Shown one piece after another: positions 8,467 to 19,144 of a stretch of 64,000 bases of DNA. The DNA lies in NCBI RefSeq assembly GCF_001427305.1, contig NZ_LMFZ01000048.1, positions 125,355-189,354 on the forward strand, given 5' to 3'. Positions within the stretch are counted from its first letter, which is position 1. Every line of letters begins with the position of its first letter. The stretch is from Duganella sp. Root1480D1. Its GTDB lineage: Bacteria > Pseudomonadota > Gammaproteobacteria > Burkholderiales > Burkholderiaceae_D. Under the pieces are notes generated by a model. That model did not search any database. It saw only the letters and a list, made by a program, of their open reading frames with translations, and had not been told where the DNA came from. The translations under genes were made by a program, and so were the position numbers.

Positions 8467-11400
8467 GCGGTTTCCTCCCGCTTCATGATTTCCTGCAGCC
8501 GTTGATCTGCGCTGCTGAAGTCGAGCGTTTCGATGGCATTGGCCAGGCCGGGCAGCAGGTCGGGGCAGCGCTGTTCGAGGACGGGGCTGAGCGCCTTGAA
8601 CGCCGCCAGCGCGCGCATATTGCTGTTCCTGAGCAGCGCCTGCAGGTCAGCCAGGGCTTGCGGCAGGTTGGATACTGCCGCACTGCTGGCGGCCGCGAGT
8701 ACCGGCAGCGGCAGTTCGCGTGCAGCATTGATGACTACGGCCAGCGCCTGTTCCAGCGACAGCAGCAGGGCGGCGGCCGAGCTGTCCTGCCCTTCCGCCA
8801 GGGCGGCTTCGGCCTGGGCGCTAAGACGCGCGACATCGGTTGCGCCAAGGTTGGCTGCCACGCCCTTCAGGCGGTGCAGGACGCGCGTGGCGGCATAGCG
8901 TTTATCCTGCGCCAGGCAATCGCGTACTTCCCGCACGGCGTCGCCCTGCGAGTTTTCGAAGCGTTTGAGCAGGCCGGCGAAGGCGGCATAATTGCCTGCC
9001 ACGCGCCGCAGCGCCGCTTCCAGGTCGATGCCGGGCACCGAGGATGGGCGCCCGTCGCTGCGCGGCTCCCCGCGCGCAAGGGCGGCCTGCCCATTGGCGG
9101 CCAGTTCAGGGTGCAGCGGAGCGAGGCGCGTCAGCGTGGCGATCATTTCATCGACGTCGATAGGCTTGGCGATATGCGCGTCCACGCCTGCCTCGATGGC
9201 GCGGATGCGGTCTTCCGGCATGACGTTGGCGGTCATGGCGATGATGGGCAGGGTACGCAGGCCCATGGAGCGAATCGACTCGGTGGCGCGGTAGCCGTCC
9301 ATCACGGGCATCTGCAAGTCCATCAGCACGGCATCAAAGCGCTGCGGGTCGTCGCGCAGCATGTCCAGTGCAATCTCTCCGTTGGACGCCACTTCCACCA
9401 GCGCGCCGCAGTGGAGCAGGATGTAGCGCGCCATCTCCTGGTTGATCTCGTTGTCTTCCACCAGCAGCACGTGCATGCCGGCCAGGCTGCCGGAAAGGGC
9501 CGCATGGCTGCTGCGGTGCTCGGGCTGGCTGGTGCCGGTGACGGCCGCCAGGACGGCATCGCGCAGGCGCGATGGCGTAAATGGCTTGGCCAGCACGGCG
9601 TCGATCTGCAGGCTGTCGGCCAATTGCTGCAAATCGTCGCTGGAACGTTCCGGCGCCATCATCACGACTTTGGGCACGGCCAGGTTTTCGTCGCGCGCCT
9701 GGACCAGCATGGCAATGCCGTCGGTGGCCGGCATCGCACTGTCTACCAGCAGCAGGTCATACTGCCGCTGGCGCAGTGCCTGCAGGCAGTCGCCCGCATT
9801 GGCGACTGCCGTCATGGTCCATTGCAGGGACTTGCCGGCCCGCTGCAGGGCCTGGCGCACGGTGGCGTTGTCGTCAACGGCCAGCACGGCCAGGCTGCGC
9901 AGGCTGGCCGGCGCCTCCGGTTGGCCGATGCCGGCAATACGCTGCAGGGGGCAGGTGAAGCGGAAGGTTGAACCGCGGCCCAGCGTGCTCTCCACCTCGA
10001 TGACGCCGCCCATCAGGTCCGACAGGCGGCGCGCGATGGCCAGGCCCAGTCCTGTGCCACCGTAGCGGCGGCTGGTGCTGCTGTCGCCCTGCGAGAAGGC
10101 GTCGAACATATGGTGCTGCTGTTCGACCGGGATGCCGATGCCGGTGTCGCGCACGGTGAATTCCAGCGTCAGCGAATTGGCGCTGCCTTCGGTTTCGCGC
10201 ACTGTCAGCACCACTTCGCCGCGCTCGGTGAATTTGATGGCATTGCTCAGGAGGTTCAGCAGTACCTGCTGCAGGCGCATGGCATCGCCTACCATTTCCG
10301 GCGGCAGCGCAGGGGCAATATCGAACACCGGTTCCACGTCTTTGTCCCAGGCGCTGTTTGCGACCAGCACGGCGGTCCCGGCCAGCAACTGTTCGAGATT
10401 GAAACGGGCCTGTTCGAGCTGAAGCTGTCCTGCCTCGATCTTGGAGAAATCGAGCACGTCATTGACCACGCCCAGCAGGCTTTGCGTTGCAAGCTGGATC
10501 TTGCTGACATAGCTGCGCTCGCGCCGTTCCAGCGGCGCTTCTTCCAGCAGGCGGGCCAGGCCGGTGATGGCATTCATCGGCGTGCGGATCTCATGGCTCA
10601 TATTCGCCACGAATTCGCTTTTGGCCCGGCTGGCCGCTTCGGCGCGGTCGCGTGCCCGCATCAGTTGTTCATTCAGCTCCTGCAATTTCAATTCGCCGCG
10701 CTTAAGTTCAGTAACATCGGAGCCTAGGGCATAGAAGCCGCGCACGGCGCCCGATTCGCCGCGGTCGGGAATGAAGTTGATCCATGCATAGCGCGGCTCG
10801 CCCGACGGCAGCTCCAGTTCGCGCAGGAAGTGCTGCGGGCTGCCCTCCAGCACGGCATTGATGTGGGGCCGGATCTGCTCCAGCAGCGCGGCCGGCAGCA
10901 CGCGCTCGATCGGCTCGCCCATGGCCTGTTCCAGCGTCTTGCCGAACCAGGCCAGGAAGTACTTGTTGGCGAAGTGGCAGCGCAGCTCGGCGTCCCAGTA
11001 AGCGACCAGGCCCGGCAGGTTCTCCGTCACCGTGTGCAGGAAGCTGGTGCTGCGGGCCAGGCTCAGGGAAGTTTGTTGCAAGGCTTCGTCGGCACGCTTG
11101 CGGTCCGTTACATCGAGCGAAATGCCCAGCAGGTGGGTGGCGATGCCTTGCTCGTCGCGCAGGGCCACTTTGCGGGTAGTCAGGTAGCGCATTTCGCCGG
11201 CGGCAATGCGTACTGCTTCCTCGGGGATTTCCATCACCTGCTCGGATGCCAGCACCCGGCGGTCCGCTTCCTGGAAAGCCGCAGCCTGCTCGGAAGGGAA
11301 GAAGTCGCGGTCGCTCTTGCCGAGCAAGTCCTCGCGCGGGCGCCCGAGCAGCAATTCGCCCTGGCGGTTAAGCAGTTCGAAGCGCAGGTGCTGGGCGTCC

Positions 11401-12896
11401 TTGACGAAGACCATGGCTGGCATGTTCTCCAGCACGGACTTGAACAGGGTCCTGGACTGGCGCAGCGCCGCTTCGGTCTCCTTCTGCTGGGTGATATCCA
11501 TCAGGACCGCGGTGATGCCGACCATGGCGCCGTCGGCGCCGAAGACCGGGTAATAGCCGGCGAGGAAGTGGCTGCCGCGGCCGGGCCGTGAAGCGGTACT
11601 GCCAGTGATCTCCGTGCTTGGAACGGCCTCGCCGGTCGCCAGCACCTTGCGGTAGGCCTGGTTCACCTGCGCTACCAGGCTGCGATCGCTGATCACTTCA
11701 TCGAAGCGGCGGCCGATATGGTCGTTGACAGCCATGCCGTTCATCGAGGCCAGGTAATCGTTGATCATCAGGATGCGCAGGCGGGTGTCGACAAAACTCA
11801 GGCCGACCGGAGCAGTAGCGTAGATGGTTTCCAGCAGGGCGTTGGAATTTTCCAGTTGCTGCGTGCGTTCCTCGACCACGCGCTCCAGGTCTTGCCGGTG
11901 GCGGGTCAGGTCGCGGTCGAGCCGGAGCAGGGTGTCGCCGATCTGGCGCGCCTCCTGGAACGACACGCGCGGCGCTTCAATGGGCGCGCCGCTGCCAATG
12001 GCCTGCGCTGGCGCATGCAAGGCTTCGATCGAGTTTGCAATGCGCCGCGCCGCCAAAGCCGCTGCAGCAAAGCCGGCCAGGACCAGTGCCGCCAGCGCGG
12101 CGGCAAGGCCAGGGAACAAACCGTCGAAGGCAAGCAGCGTTCCGGGCTCGGGCGTGGCGACGGCCACGCTCCATGGGCTGTCGGCGCCACGCAGGTAGCC
12201 TACCTGCAGCGCCAGGCCATGCAAGGCATCGGCCCCGGGCTGGCCACTGGACCGGCCATCGTCATTGCTGCGCGCCGCAACGTTTCCATCGGGCGTCAGG
12301 ACGGCGATGACGGTGCCGGATGGAAGCTGCATCTCCTCGGCCACCTTGTCCAGCACGTCGCCGGGCAGCAGGACGCTGAGGGCAGCCGGCTGCTTGCCGG
12401 GGCGCTGGACCGGCACGTCGATTGCCAGGTGGGCCGGCTCCTTGCCATTCGCCCGCAGCAAGCTGACGGCGGATCGGGCGCTTGGCGACAACCTGATGCG
12501 GGCTGCGTTGGCGGCGCGGTCGATCGGCAGGACACTGCCGGCAATGACTTGCGTGGCGCCGTTTTCGGTGAAAAGTACGTGGGAGTGGTAGGGCAAGGTT
12601 GGCGGCAGGGCGCCGGCAGCCTGGCTGCGCAGGGCCACCAGGTCGCCACTGCGGGCGCTGGGGCTGCTGGCCAGTGTGATGGCGACTGCTTCCGCCGCCA
12701 GCAACTGGCGATCCACGATGGCCGCGGCCGCGCGTTCGATGCGCTGGACCTGCAATTCCGCCCGCCCCAGGTCGCGCTGCTGGAAGTACACCAGCAGCAG
12801 CGCCAACGCCAGCAGCGCCGGCGCGGCGCAGGCCGCAGCCATCAGCGCGATCTGCGACCGCAACGGCGGCAAGGGCTTGCTGGATTCGTCCTGCAC
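8463..12896 (-). CDS. Hybrid sensor histidine kinase (PASx3-HisKA-HATPase-REC-REC-HPt)
   Basis: 1477 residues from a GTG start with AAAGGA upstream. Order: transmembrane helix (about 14-36), periplasmic sensor region, second helix (about 262-285), HAMP-like linker, three PAS domains (starting near 355, 485 and 620), HisKA with H768 in NMSHEIRTP, HATPase with NLLSNAIKF and DTGIGIP and GTGLGLA boxes, receiver 1 with D1052, receiver 2 with D1193, and a C-terminal HPt with H1341 in HRLKGVAANLG. It is an unorthodox multistep phosphorelay kinase at the inner membrane. The next gene, overlapping by 4 bp, is a receiver-GGDEF protein and probably its output. The signal is unknown. Confidence 0.93.
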
Positions 12897-12937
12897 GGCA
12901 CATCCTTTCGGAAGAGTGACTGCAGGATGATGATAGC

Positions 12938-14170
<1,233 letters not shown>

Positions 14171-14179
14171 GCCGGTTCC

Positions 14180-15250
14180 TTATTCGATTGACTTGCCCTG
14201 GGCGTAAGCCCAACCCATGGCCGCCATCGGGCGCGCCAGCTTGCCCGACTCCAGCGCCTGCGCACTCGAAGCCGTCCCGTCCACATAGCGCTTCATGATG
14301 CCCTGCATGATGCTGGCCAGGCGGAACATATTGAAGGCGAGATAGAAGTTGAAGTCTTCCAGGCGGATTGCCTTGCCGGTGCGTTCGGCATAGCGCGCGA
14401 TGTATTCGCGCTGGGAAGGAATGCCGAGCGCTTCCAGGTCCAGGCCTGCGATGCCGCGGAACTTGCCCGGCTCGATGTGCCAGCTCATGCAGTGGTAGCT
14501 GAAGTCCGCAAACGGGTGGCCCAGCGTGGATAGTTCCCAGTCCAGCACCGCCAGGATGCGCGGTTCGGTGGGGTGGAAGATCATGTTGTCCAGGCGGTAG
14601 TCGCCGTGCACGATGGCGGTGTCTTCGCCGGGCGGGATATTGGCCGGCAGCCAGGCAATCAACTGGTCCATCGGTTCGATGGTTTCGGTTTCGGAAGCCT
14701 TGTATTGCTTGCTCCAGCGTTCGATCTGGCGCTGGAAGTAGTTGCCCGGCTTGCCGTAGTCGCCAAGGCCGATGGCGTTGTAATCGACGCTGTGCAATTG
14801 CGCGATGACGCGATTCAGTTCATCGTAGATCGCTGCACGCTCGGACGGTGTCATGCCGGGCAGCGCCTGGTCCCACAGCACCCGGCCTTCGACAAATTGC
14901 ATGACGTAGAAGGCACGGCCGATAACGTCTTCGTCCATGCACAGGCAGTATTGGCGCGCGGCAGGGAAACCGGCCTTGTACAGCGCATCCATCACGCGGA
15001 ATTCGCGTTCGATCGCATGGGCGGACGGCAGCAGCTTGGCTGCCGGCGCAGGCTTGGTGCGCAGCACATAATCCTGTCCGCCTATCGACAGCTTGAAGGT
15101 GGGATTCGATTGGCCGCCCTTGAACTGCGCGATCTTCAATTCGCCTTGCGGATAATCCTCTACGTGCCGGCGCAGGTATGCGTCCAGTGCGGCCGTGTCG
15201 AAACGGTGGCGCTCCGCCACCTCCTTGGTGCCCATGAATTCTTCGAACAT
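14180..15250 (-). CDS. APH-family phosphotransferase (ACAD10/11 kinase-like)
   Basis: 356 residues; ATG after AAGGAGG. It is a protein-kinase-like small-molecule kinase with a nucleotide-binding N-lobe (FKGGQSNPTFKLSIGGQDYVLR), catalytic loop HGDYRLDNMIFHP and metal-binding VLDWELSTLGHPFADFSYH. This subgroup is usually annotated 'phosphotransferase family protein' and occurs beside acyl-CoA dehydrogenases. Being 9 bp from the dehydrogenase at 12938 suggests that it phosphorylates a hydroxyacyl-CoA used by that enzyme. It is not an antibiotic-resistance enzyme by context. All key catalytic residues appear present. Confidence 0.9.
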   Translation of the reverse strand: MFEEFMGTKEVAERHRFDTAALDAYLRRHVEDYPQGELKIAQFKGGQSNPTFKLSIGGQDYVLRTKPAPAAKLLPSAHAIEREFRVMDALYKAGFPAARQYCLCMDEDVIGRAFYVMQFVEGRVLWDQALPGMTPSERAAIYDELNRVIAQLHSVDYNAIGLGDYGKPGNYFQRQIERWSKQYKASETETIEPMDQLIAWLPANIPPGEDTAIVHGDYRLDNMIFHPTEPRILAVLDWELSTLGHPFADFSYHCMSWHIEPGKFRGIAGLDLEALGIPSQREYIARYAERTGKAIRLEDFNFYLAFNMFRLASIMQGIMKRYVDGTASSAQALESGKLARPMAAMGWAYAQGKSIE

Positions 15251-15274
15251 AATGCCTCCTTCCGAACGATCGTA

Positions 15275-16000
15275 CTATTTTTGTGGGCGGGAAAGCAAGC
15301 GTGATTTGGAATATTCGTTAAACAGCTGTTCCATCGTGGTAGTGCGGGTCGCCGCTTGCAGGGGAGCGGGCGGGGCGTAGTTTGAAAAGCGCACGATCCA
15401 GTCATGTCGCTCCTTGCCCACGTCAAGGGCGTTGATGCAGCCGGCGGCCTGCGACAGGTTACCGAGGAACAGGCGCTGGCCGCCGGTCAGGGCATAGGAC
15501 AGGATGGCGCGATTGACGCCGCCATGCAGTACCAGGAGCACGGTGTCCCAGCCATCGTCGGCAAGCAGATTGGCGATGGCGGGGTGGATGCGGTCCATCA
15601 ATTCACCCACGGATTCGCCGCCGAGGAAGCGGCGCTGCTCCGGCACCACGCCTTCGAATGCGCCGGTGAAGGCCTCGCGCAGCTTGTCATCCGGGATGCC
15701 GGACAGCTTGCCGCCCCGGATTTCGGCCAGTTCCGGCCAGGTTTCGAGCTGGACCTGCTGGCCGGTTTCCGCCAGCACGCGCATCGCGGTTTCCACGGTG
15801 CGCGGCAGGCCGGAGACGATGACGCGGTCGAATTGGATGCCGTCGACGGCAAAGGCCTGGCCGGCGGCTGCAGCTTGCGTGCGGCCGGCTTCGTTCAGGG
15901 GTACGGCTTCCGGGAGATGGGGTTTGCCGGCTTGGTCGAAGTAGGTGACGCTGCCATGCCGCATCAGGAAGACGCGGCGCCGTTCAGGGTTTGCTGTCAT
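15275..16000 (-). CDS. Histidine phosphatase family protein
   Basis: 241 residues. The phosphoglycerate-mutase-like signature FLMRHGSV lies near residues 12-18, with a second active-site His in LLVLHGGVNRA near residue 160 and an Arg in GLPRTVETAMRV. These define the two-histidine acid phosphatase fold. It sits between the acyl-CoA dehydrogenase/kinase pair (24 bp gap) and the pilin genes (6 bp gap), so it is probably on the same minus-strand transcript as both. It could remove phosphate from the product of the neighbouring kinase or act elsewhere; the substrate cannot be predicted. Confidence 0.88.
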   Translation of the reverse strand: MTANPERRRVFLMRHGSVTYFDQAGKPHLPEAVPLNEAGRTQAAAAGQAFAVDGIQFDRVIVSGLPRTVETAMRVLAETGQQVQLETWPELAEIRGGKLSGIPDDKLREAFTGAFEGVVPEQRRFLGGESVGELMDRIHPAIANLLADDGWDTVLLVLHGGVNRAILSYALTGGQRLFLGNLSQAAGCINALDVGKERHDWIVRFSNYAPPAPLQAATRTTTMEQLFNEYSKSRLLSRPQK

Positions 16001-16006
16001 AGGCTC

Positions 16007-16555
16007 TCAGAAGAAGATTGCTAGGCGCGTGATGATGGTTCCATTATTAGTATAAGGCCCAGTTGCCCGCACGTTGCCGGAATCGGGTTTGCCGTCATCC
16101 AGCTTGGCGTCGATCTGCTCTGCAAACGTGTCGGGCAGGTTGTCGAAGCGGATGCCGTTGCCGCCCCGGCCGCCCACCACGTCGTTGTAGATATACACTG
16201 CGCCACCCTGGGCGCTGGTCATGAAGTCCGTGGTGCCGTTGTAGGAGCCGGTGATCAGGCCCGCCAGCGCCAGGTGCTGCGGCGCCAGCTGGTATTCCGT
16301 GATCTGGCCATCGCCGTTGCCGTTGCCGGCTGCACCGGGGACATGGGTGGTGGCGAGGACATCGTCGCCGGGCAGGGCGCGGAAACGGTCCTGGTAGGCG
16401 TTGACTGCCGCCTGCAGGGCGGTGGCCTGCTGGATGATGCTTTTGACCTTGGCGCTGTCGATCAGGGCCTGGCCTTTCAATACGCCGCCGAGCAAGAGGC
16501 CGATGATGACCAGGACGATGGCGATTTCAACGAGGGTAAAGCCGCGGTGTTTCAT
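16007..16555 (-). CDS. Prepilin-like protein with class III signal (left pilus-like system)
   Basis: 182 residues from the ATG at 16555, preceded by AAGGAGAG; an in-frame upstream start at 16576 lacks that support. The N-terminus MKHRG|FTLVEIAIVLVIIG is a canonical type IV prepilin leader: Gly at -1, Phe at +1, Glu at +5, followed by a hydrophobic helix. The body has a GspG-like pattern (QQATALQAAVNAYQDRFRALPGDD and Gly/Asn-rich loops). It is the last pilin-like gene of the 16-28 kb minus-strand cluster and, having the most complete signature, is the best candidate for its main pilin or pseudopilin. A prepilin peptidase is not encoded in the window. Confidence 0.85.
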   Translation of the reverse strand: MKHRGFTLVEIAIVLVIIGLLLGGVLKGQALIDSAKVKSIIQQATALQAAVNAYQDRFRALPGDDVLATTHVPGAAGNGNGDGQITEYQLAPQHLALAGLITGSYNGTTDFMTSAQGGAVYIYNDVVGGRGGNGIRFDNLPDTFAEQIDAKLDDGKPDSGNVRATGPYTNNGTIITRLAIFF

Positions 16556-16577
16556 GGCGCTCTCCTTTGCTTGCATG

Positions 16578-17279
16578 TCATGGCAGCCTCTGGGCTGCGA
16601 GCATTCGGTTGAACAGGATATTGGGCGATAGCCAGACTACGATGTCGTCATAGGCGCCGCCCGCAGCGGCGGGGTTGTCGGCACGGTCGCGCGCGATGAA
16701 CATGCGGCCGTCGGCCTGGAAGTTGGCTTTTTCGTCGACATTGCCCTGGCCCATGTCGGCGGCCTGCACGCCGACGTCGCTGAAGGCGCCGAAGCCGTTG
16801 CGGCCTTGCGACAGCACCACGGCGGGAATATCGTTCTGGGCGCTGGCCGGCACAATGTTGCCGCCCGCATCGCGGCTGGTGATCGTGATGTCGCGCGGAG
16901 TGTTGAGGCGGAACGGGGCGCCGCTGTCGCTGAAGGCCGGCGTCACGCTATACAGGTAGATATGCTGCCAGGCGTCGAGCTTGGGCAGGCCCAGGGTCGC
17001 CCACGGCAGGAAACCGAGGCGGCGCTCGTTGCTGCAGCGGGTGCCGCTTCGGTCCTCCAGGCCGTTCGATGCCGAGATGGCGGGACAGGGCAGGTAGCCG
17101 TTGCGGGCCGCGAATCCGGCCAAAGCGTCGCGCGCTTCTTCCAGCGCCTTGCTCGTATCGGCGGCGCGGCGCTGTTCCATTTGCGCCGACAGCGGCGCCA
17201 GCATGCCGCCCAGCAGCAGGCCGACGATGACCAGCACGATCGCCATTTCAACCAGGGTAAAGGCCGTTTGGTTTTTCAT
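16578..17279 (-). CDS. Pilin-like protein, paralogue A (class III-like signal with Ala at -1)
   Basis: 233 residues. The N-terminus MKNQTA|FTLVEMAIVLVIVG has the prepilin helix and Glu at +5, but Ala rather than Gly at -1, which may slow prepilin-peptidase cleavage. The body contains ARNGYLPCP, GFLPWATLGLPKLDAW and YSVTPAF, and ends with DIVVWLSPNILFNRML. The same blocks occur in the upstream neighbour, so the two are paralogues. The ATG overlaps the previous stop by 4 bp. Probably a minor pilin or pseudopilin; large minor pilins often form the tip complex. Confidence 0.82.
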   Translation of the reverse strand: MKNQTAFTLVEMAIVLVIVGLLLGGMLAPLSAQMEQRRAADTSKALEEARDALAGFAARNGYLPCPAISASNGLEDRSGTRCSNERRLGFLPWATLGLPKLDAWQHIYLYSVTPAFSDSGAPFRLNTPRDITITSRDAGGNIVPASAQNDIPAVVLSQGRNGFGAFSDVGVQAADMGQGNVDEKANFQADGRMFIARDRADNPAAAGGAYDDIVVWLSPNILFNRMLAAQRLP

Positions 17280-17974
17280 GGCAGGGTCTTGGCGGCGGCC
17301 ATCCTTTCGTACAGTGTGTTCAGCGGGACGATGGCAAGCAGGTCGTCAAAAGCTCCGCCGGGGGCGCCCGCTTCCGCGCTGCGCGGGCGCTGCATGAAGT
17401 CGGTGCTTGCCAGCAGGTTGCCGGCTTCGTCCTGGCTGTCGGGCGTATCGCTGCGGCCGCGCGAGAGGATGACGGCCGGTGCACATTGGGCGGCCAGCGA
17501 ACAGGCTTCCTGGCCGGCGACGAAGAACAGTGTGCCGCTTGCGTCGCGCGAGAGCACCCGTTTGCTGGCGACGAGCGCTGTCCGTGCCAGGGGCGCTACG
17601 GTGAATGCGGGCGTTACGCTATAGCGCAGTTGGTGGCCCCAATTGTCCTGCGCCGGGAGCCCGAGTTCGGTCCAGGGCAGCAGGCCGGTGCAGTCGGCCT
17701 CGCTGGTACAGGGCGCAGCCCGCTCCCGTCCCGCCTGGTCCGAGGCAGTGTTGGCATCGGCGCCTGCCGCAGGGCGCGGCAGGCGGCCGTGGGTCGCCGC
17801 AAAGCCGATCAGCGCTTCGTTGGCTTGCGCAAGCAGGGCGAAGGTGCGTTGTTCGCGCGCGCGCTCCACGCCGCTGCCGCTGAATGCCGACAGCAGGACC
17901 GCCGCCATTGCCACCGTCGCAATCAGGAGGAGCGTCAGCAGTGCCGCACCCCGCTGTTTAGCGTGCGGCTTCAT
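17276..17974 (-). CDS. Pilin-like protein, paralogue B (lacks Glu5; PilX/MshP-type leader)
   Basis: 232 residues from the ATG at 17974 after GGGGAAG; an upstream in-frame start at 17998 is less likely. The leader MKPHAKQRG|AALLTLLLIATVAMAAV has the Gly before a hydrophobic helix but no Glu at +5, as in PilX/MshP and GspK-type proteins. The body mirrors the next gene (HGRLPRPA, GLLPWTELGLPAQDNW, YSVTPAFT, and C-terminal FDDLLAIVPLNTLYERM). It starts 17 bp inside the preceding gene. Inferred role: minor or tip pilin interacting with its paralogue. Confidence 0.8.
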   Translation of the reverse strand: MKPHAKQRGAALLTLLLIATVAMAAVLLSAFSGSGVERAREQRTFALLAQANEALIGFAATHGRLPRPAAGADANTASDQAGRERAAPCTSEADCTGLLPWTELGLPAQDNWGHQLRYSVTPAFTVAPLARTALVASKRVLSRDASGTLFFVAGQEACSLAAQCAPAVILSRGRSDTPDSQDEAGNLLASTDFMQRPRSAEAGAPGGAFDDLLAIVPLNTLYERMAAAKTLP

Positions 17975-18521
17975 GGACTTCCCCGGTAGCGGGATCATAG
18001 CGCTGCCCTGGCTTCAGCACGACAGAGCGGCCGTCGGCCTGCAGGGTGACCGTGCCGCGCATTACGCCACCCGGCGGTGCCGGTTGCGCTTCGCCATTGA
18101 CGATGATCATGGCCGGCCCATTGCTGCGGCGGATAAAGCCGCCCAGGCGCAGTCCCGGCGGCTCGGGCTCCCCCACGTCCGGCGTTCCCGCCATGCCTGC
18201 GGCGCCGGCAGACCCGCCGCCGGCTTCCGCTGCGCCGCCCGCACCGGGCGTGCCTGCCGGCAGGCATCCCGGTGCCGCCCCGGGAGGGCAGCCCGTTGAG
18301 GCGTCCATTGCCGGCGCTGGCGCAGCGCCGACCGTGCCGGGCGCAGCGCCTGGCACGCCTCCTGCCGGTGCCAGGCTGGCTGTCGTTGGAGCCAGGTTGC
18401 GCTGCGCATCAAGTTGCGTGCGTTCATCCGGCGTGGTGAACAACCTCCCCATGCTGATAAAACTCTGCGCGCCAGCCTCGAACGCCAGCAGCAGAAGCAG
18501 CGCTGGCAGGCCGACCTTCAC
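17958..18521 (-). CDS. MshK/PilP-like periplasmic protein with Ala/Gly/Pro-rich linker
   Basis: 187 residues from a GTG at 18521, chosen because it forms a GTGA overlap with the previous stop, has GAGGGG upstream and yields a signal peptide (VKVGLPALLLLLAFEAGAQS). After ISMGRLFTTPDERTQLDAQR comes a long Ala/Gly/Pro-rich linker (about 40-125), then a small beta domain (RLGGFIRRSNGPAMIIVNG ... VVLKPGQRYD). Its position after the PilO-like gene and its C-terminal pattern resemble the MshK protein at 40243, so it probably links the inner-membrane platform to the secretin. Homology is weak and mostly positional. Confidence 0.6.
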   Translation of the reverse strand: MKVGLPALLLLLAFEAGAQSFISMGRLFTTPDERTQLDAQRNLAPTTASLAPAGGVPGAAPGTVGAAPAPAMDASTGCPPGAAPGCLPAGTPGAGGAAEAGGGSAGAAGMAGTPDVGEPEPPGLRLGGFIRRSNGPAMIIVNGEAQPAPPGGVMRGTVTLQADGRSVVLKPGQRYDPATGEVHEAAR

Positions 18522-19144
18522 AATGCCCCTCGCATCGGTTTGCCCGGCGCAGGGACAGGCGTCAAGGTCAGCCAGTTTAGGGTGCAATCGGCATTCAATG
18601 TCGGCGCCAGCACCCCAGCCACCGGCGCTGCGCCCGCGGTGCGGCGGATCACGCAATCCTGTACCGCAAAGGTCCCCGCCAGCCGCAAATCGGCAAGGAA
18701 GTTCAATAAATCCAACTCATGCAGCAAGTCCATATGCAAGGCCATGCGGCTGCCGAGCAAGGCGTAATCGCCGGTCGGCAAGGTAGTCTCCAGCCGATAC
18801 GGCTGCTGGACTTCGATCTCGTATGTCAAAGGCAGCAAGCGGCGCTGTTCCTGGATCTGGCGGATCGCTTCCACCCAATCCAGCCGCCGCTCCGGACCGA
18901 CCAGCCCACGGCGGCGCAATTCCACGAATTGCGGCTGGTACTGCCGGATTTCTTCCTTCTCCGTCTCGGCATGGGCCAGCCGCAGCCGCGCGGCGTCGCG
19001 CTCCAGCAAAGCCGCCGCCTCCTCGAAATGAGCGCGTTTCAAATGCCATGAACTCGCAAACACCAAGGCCAGCGAAGCTGCCAGCGTCGCAAGGAACACC
19101 AGCACCGCATTGCGCAGCAATGAGAACTCGCGAAAGAGAATCAT
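18518..19144 (-). CDS. PilO/GspM-like (MshJ-type) inner-membrane protein
   Basis: 208 residues from the ATG at 19144 (ATGA overlap with the upstream stop, AGGTGGG before it); a GTG three codons earlier is possible. One N-terminal transmembrane helix (NAVLVFLATLAASLALVFASS) is followed by a coiled-coil stretch (HLKRAHFEEAAALLERDAAR) and a small C-terminal domain, the topology of PilO/GspM/MshJ. It lies between the PilMN-like and MshK-like genes. It should form part of the inner-membrane alignment subcomplex of the left machine. No catalytic motif. Confidence 0.65.
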   Translation of the reverse strand: MILFREFSLLRNAVLVFLATLAASLALVFASSWHLKRAHFEEAAALLERDAARLRLAHAETEKEEIRQYQPQFVELRRRGLVGPERRLDWVEAIRQIQEQRRLLPLTYEIEVQQPYRLETTLPTGDYALLGSRMALHMDLLHELDLLNFLADLRLAGTFAVQDCVIRRTAGAAPVAGVLAPTLNADCTLNWLTLTPVPAPGKPMRGAL

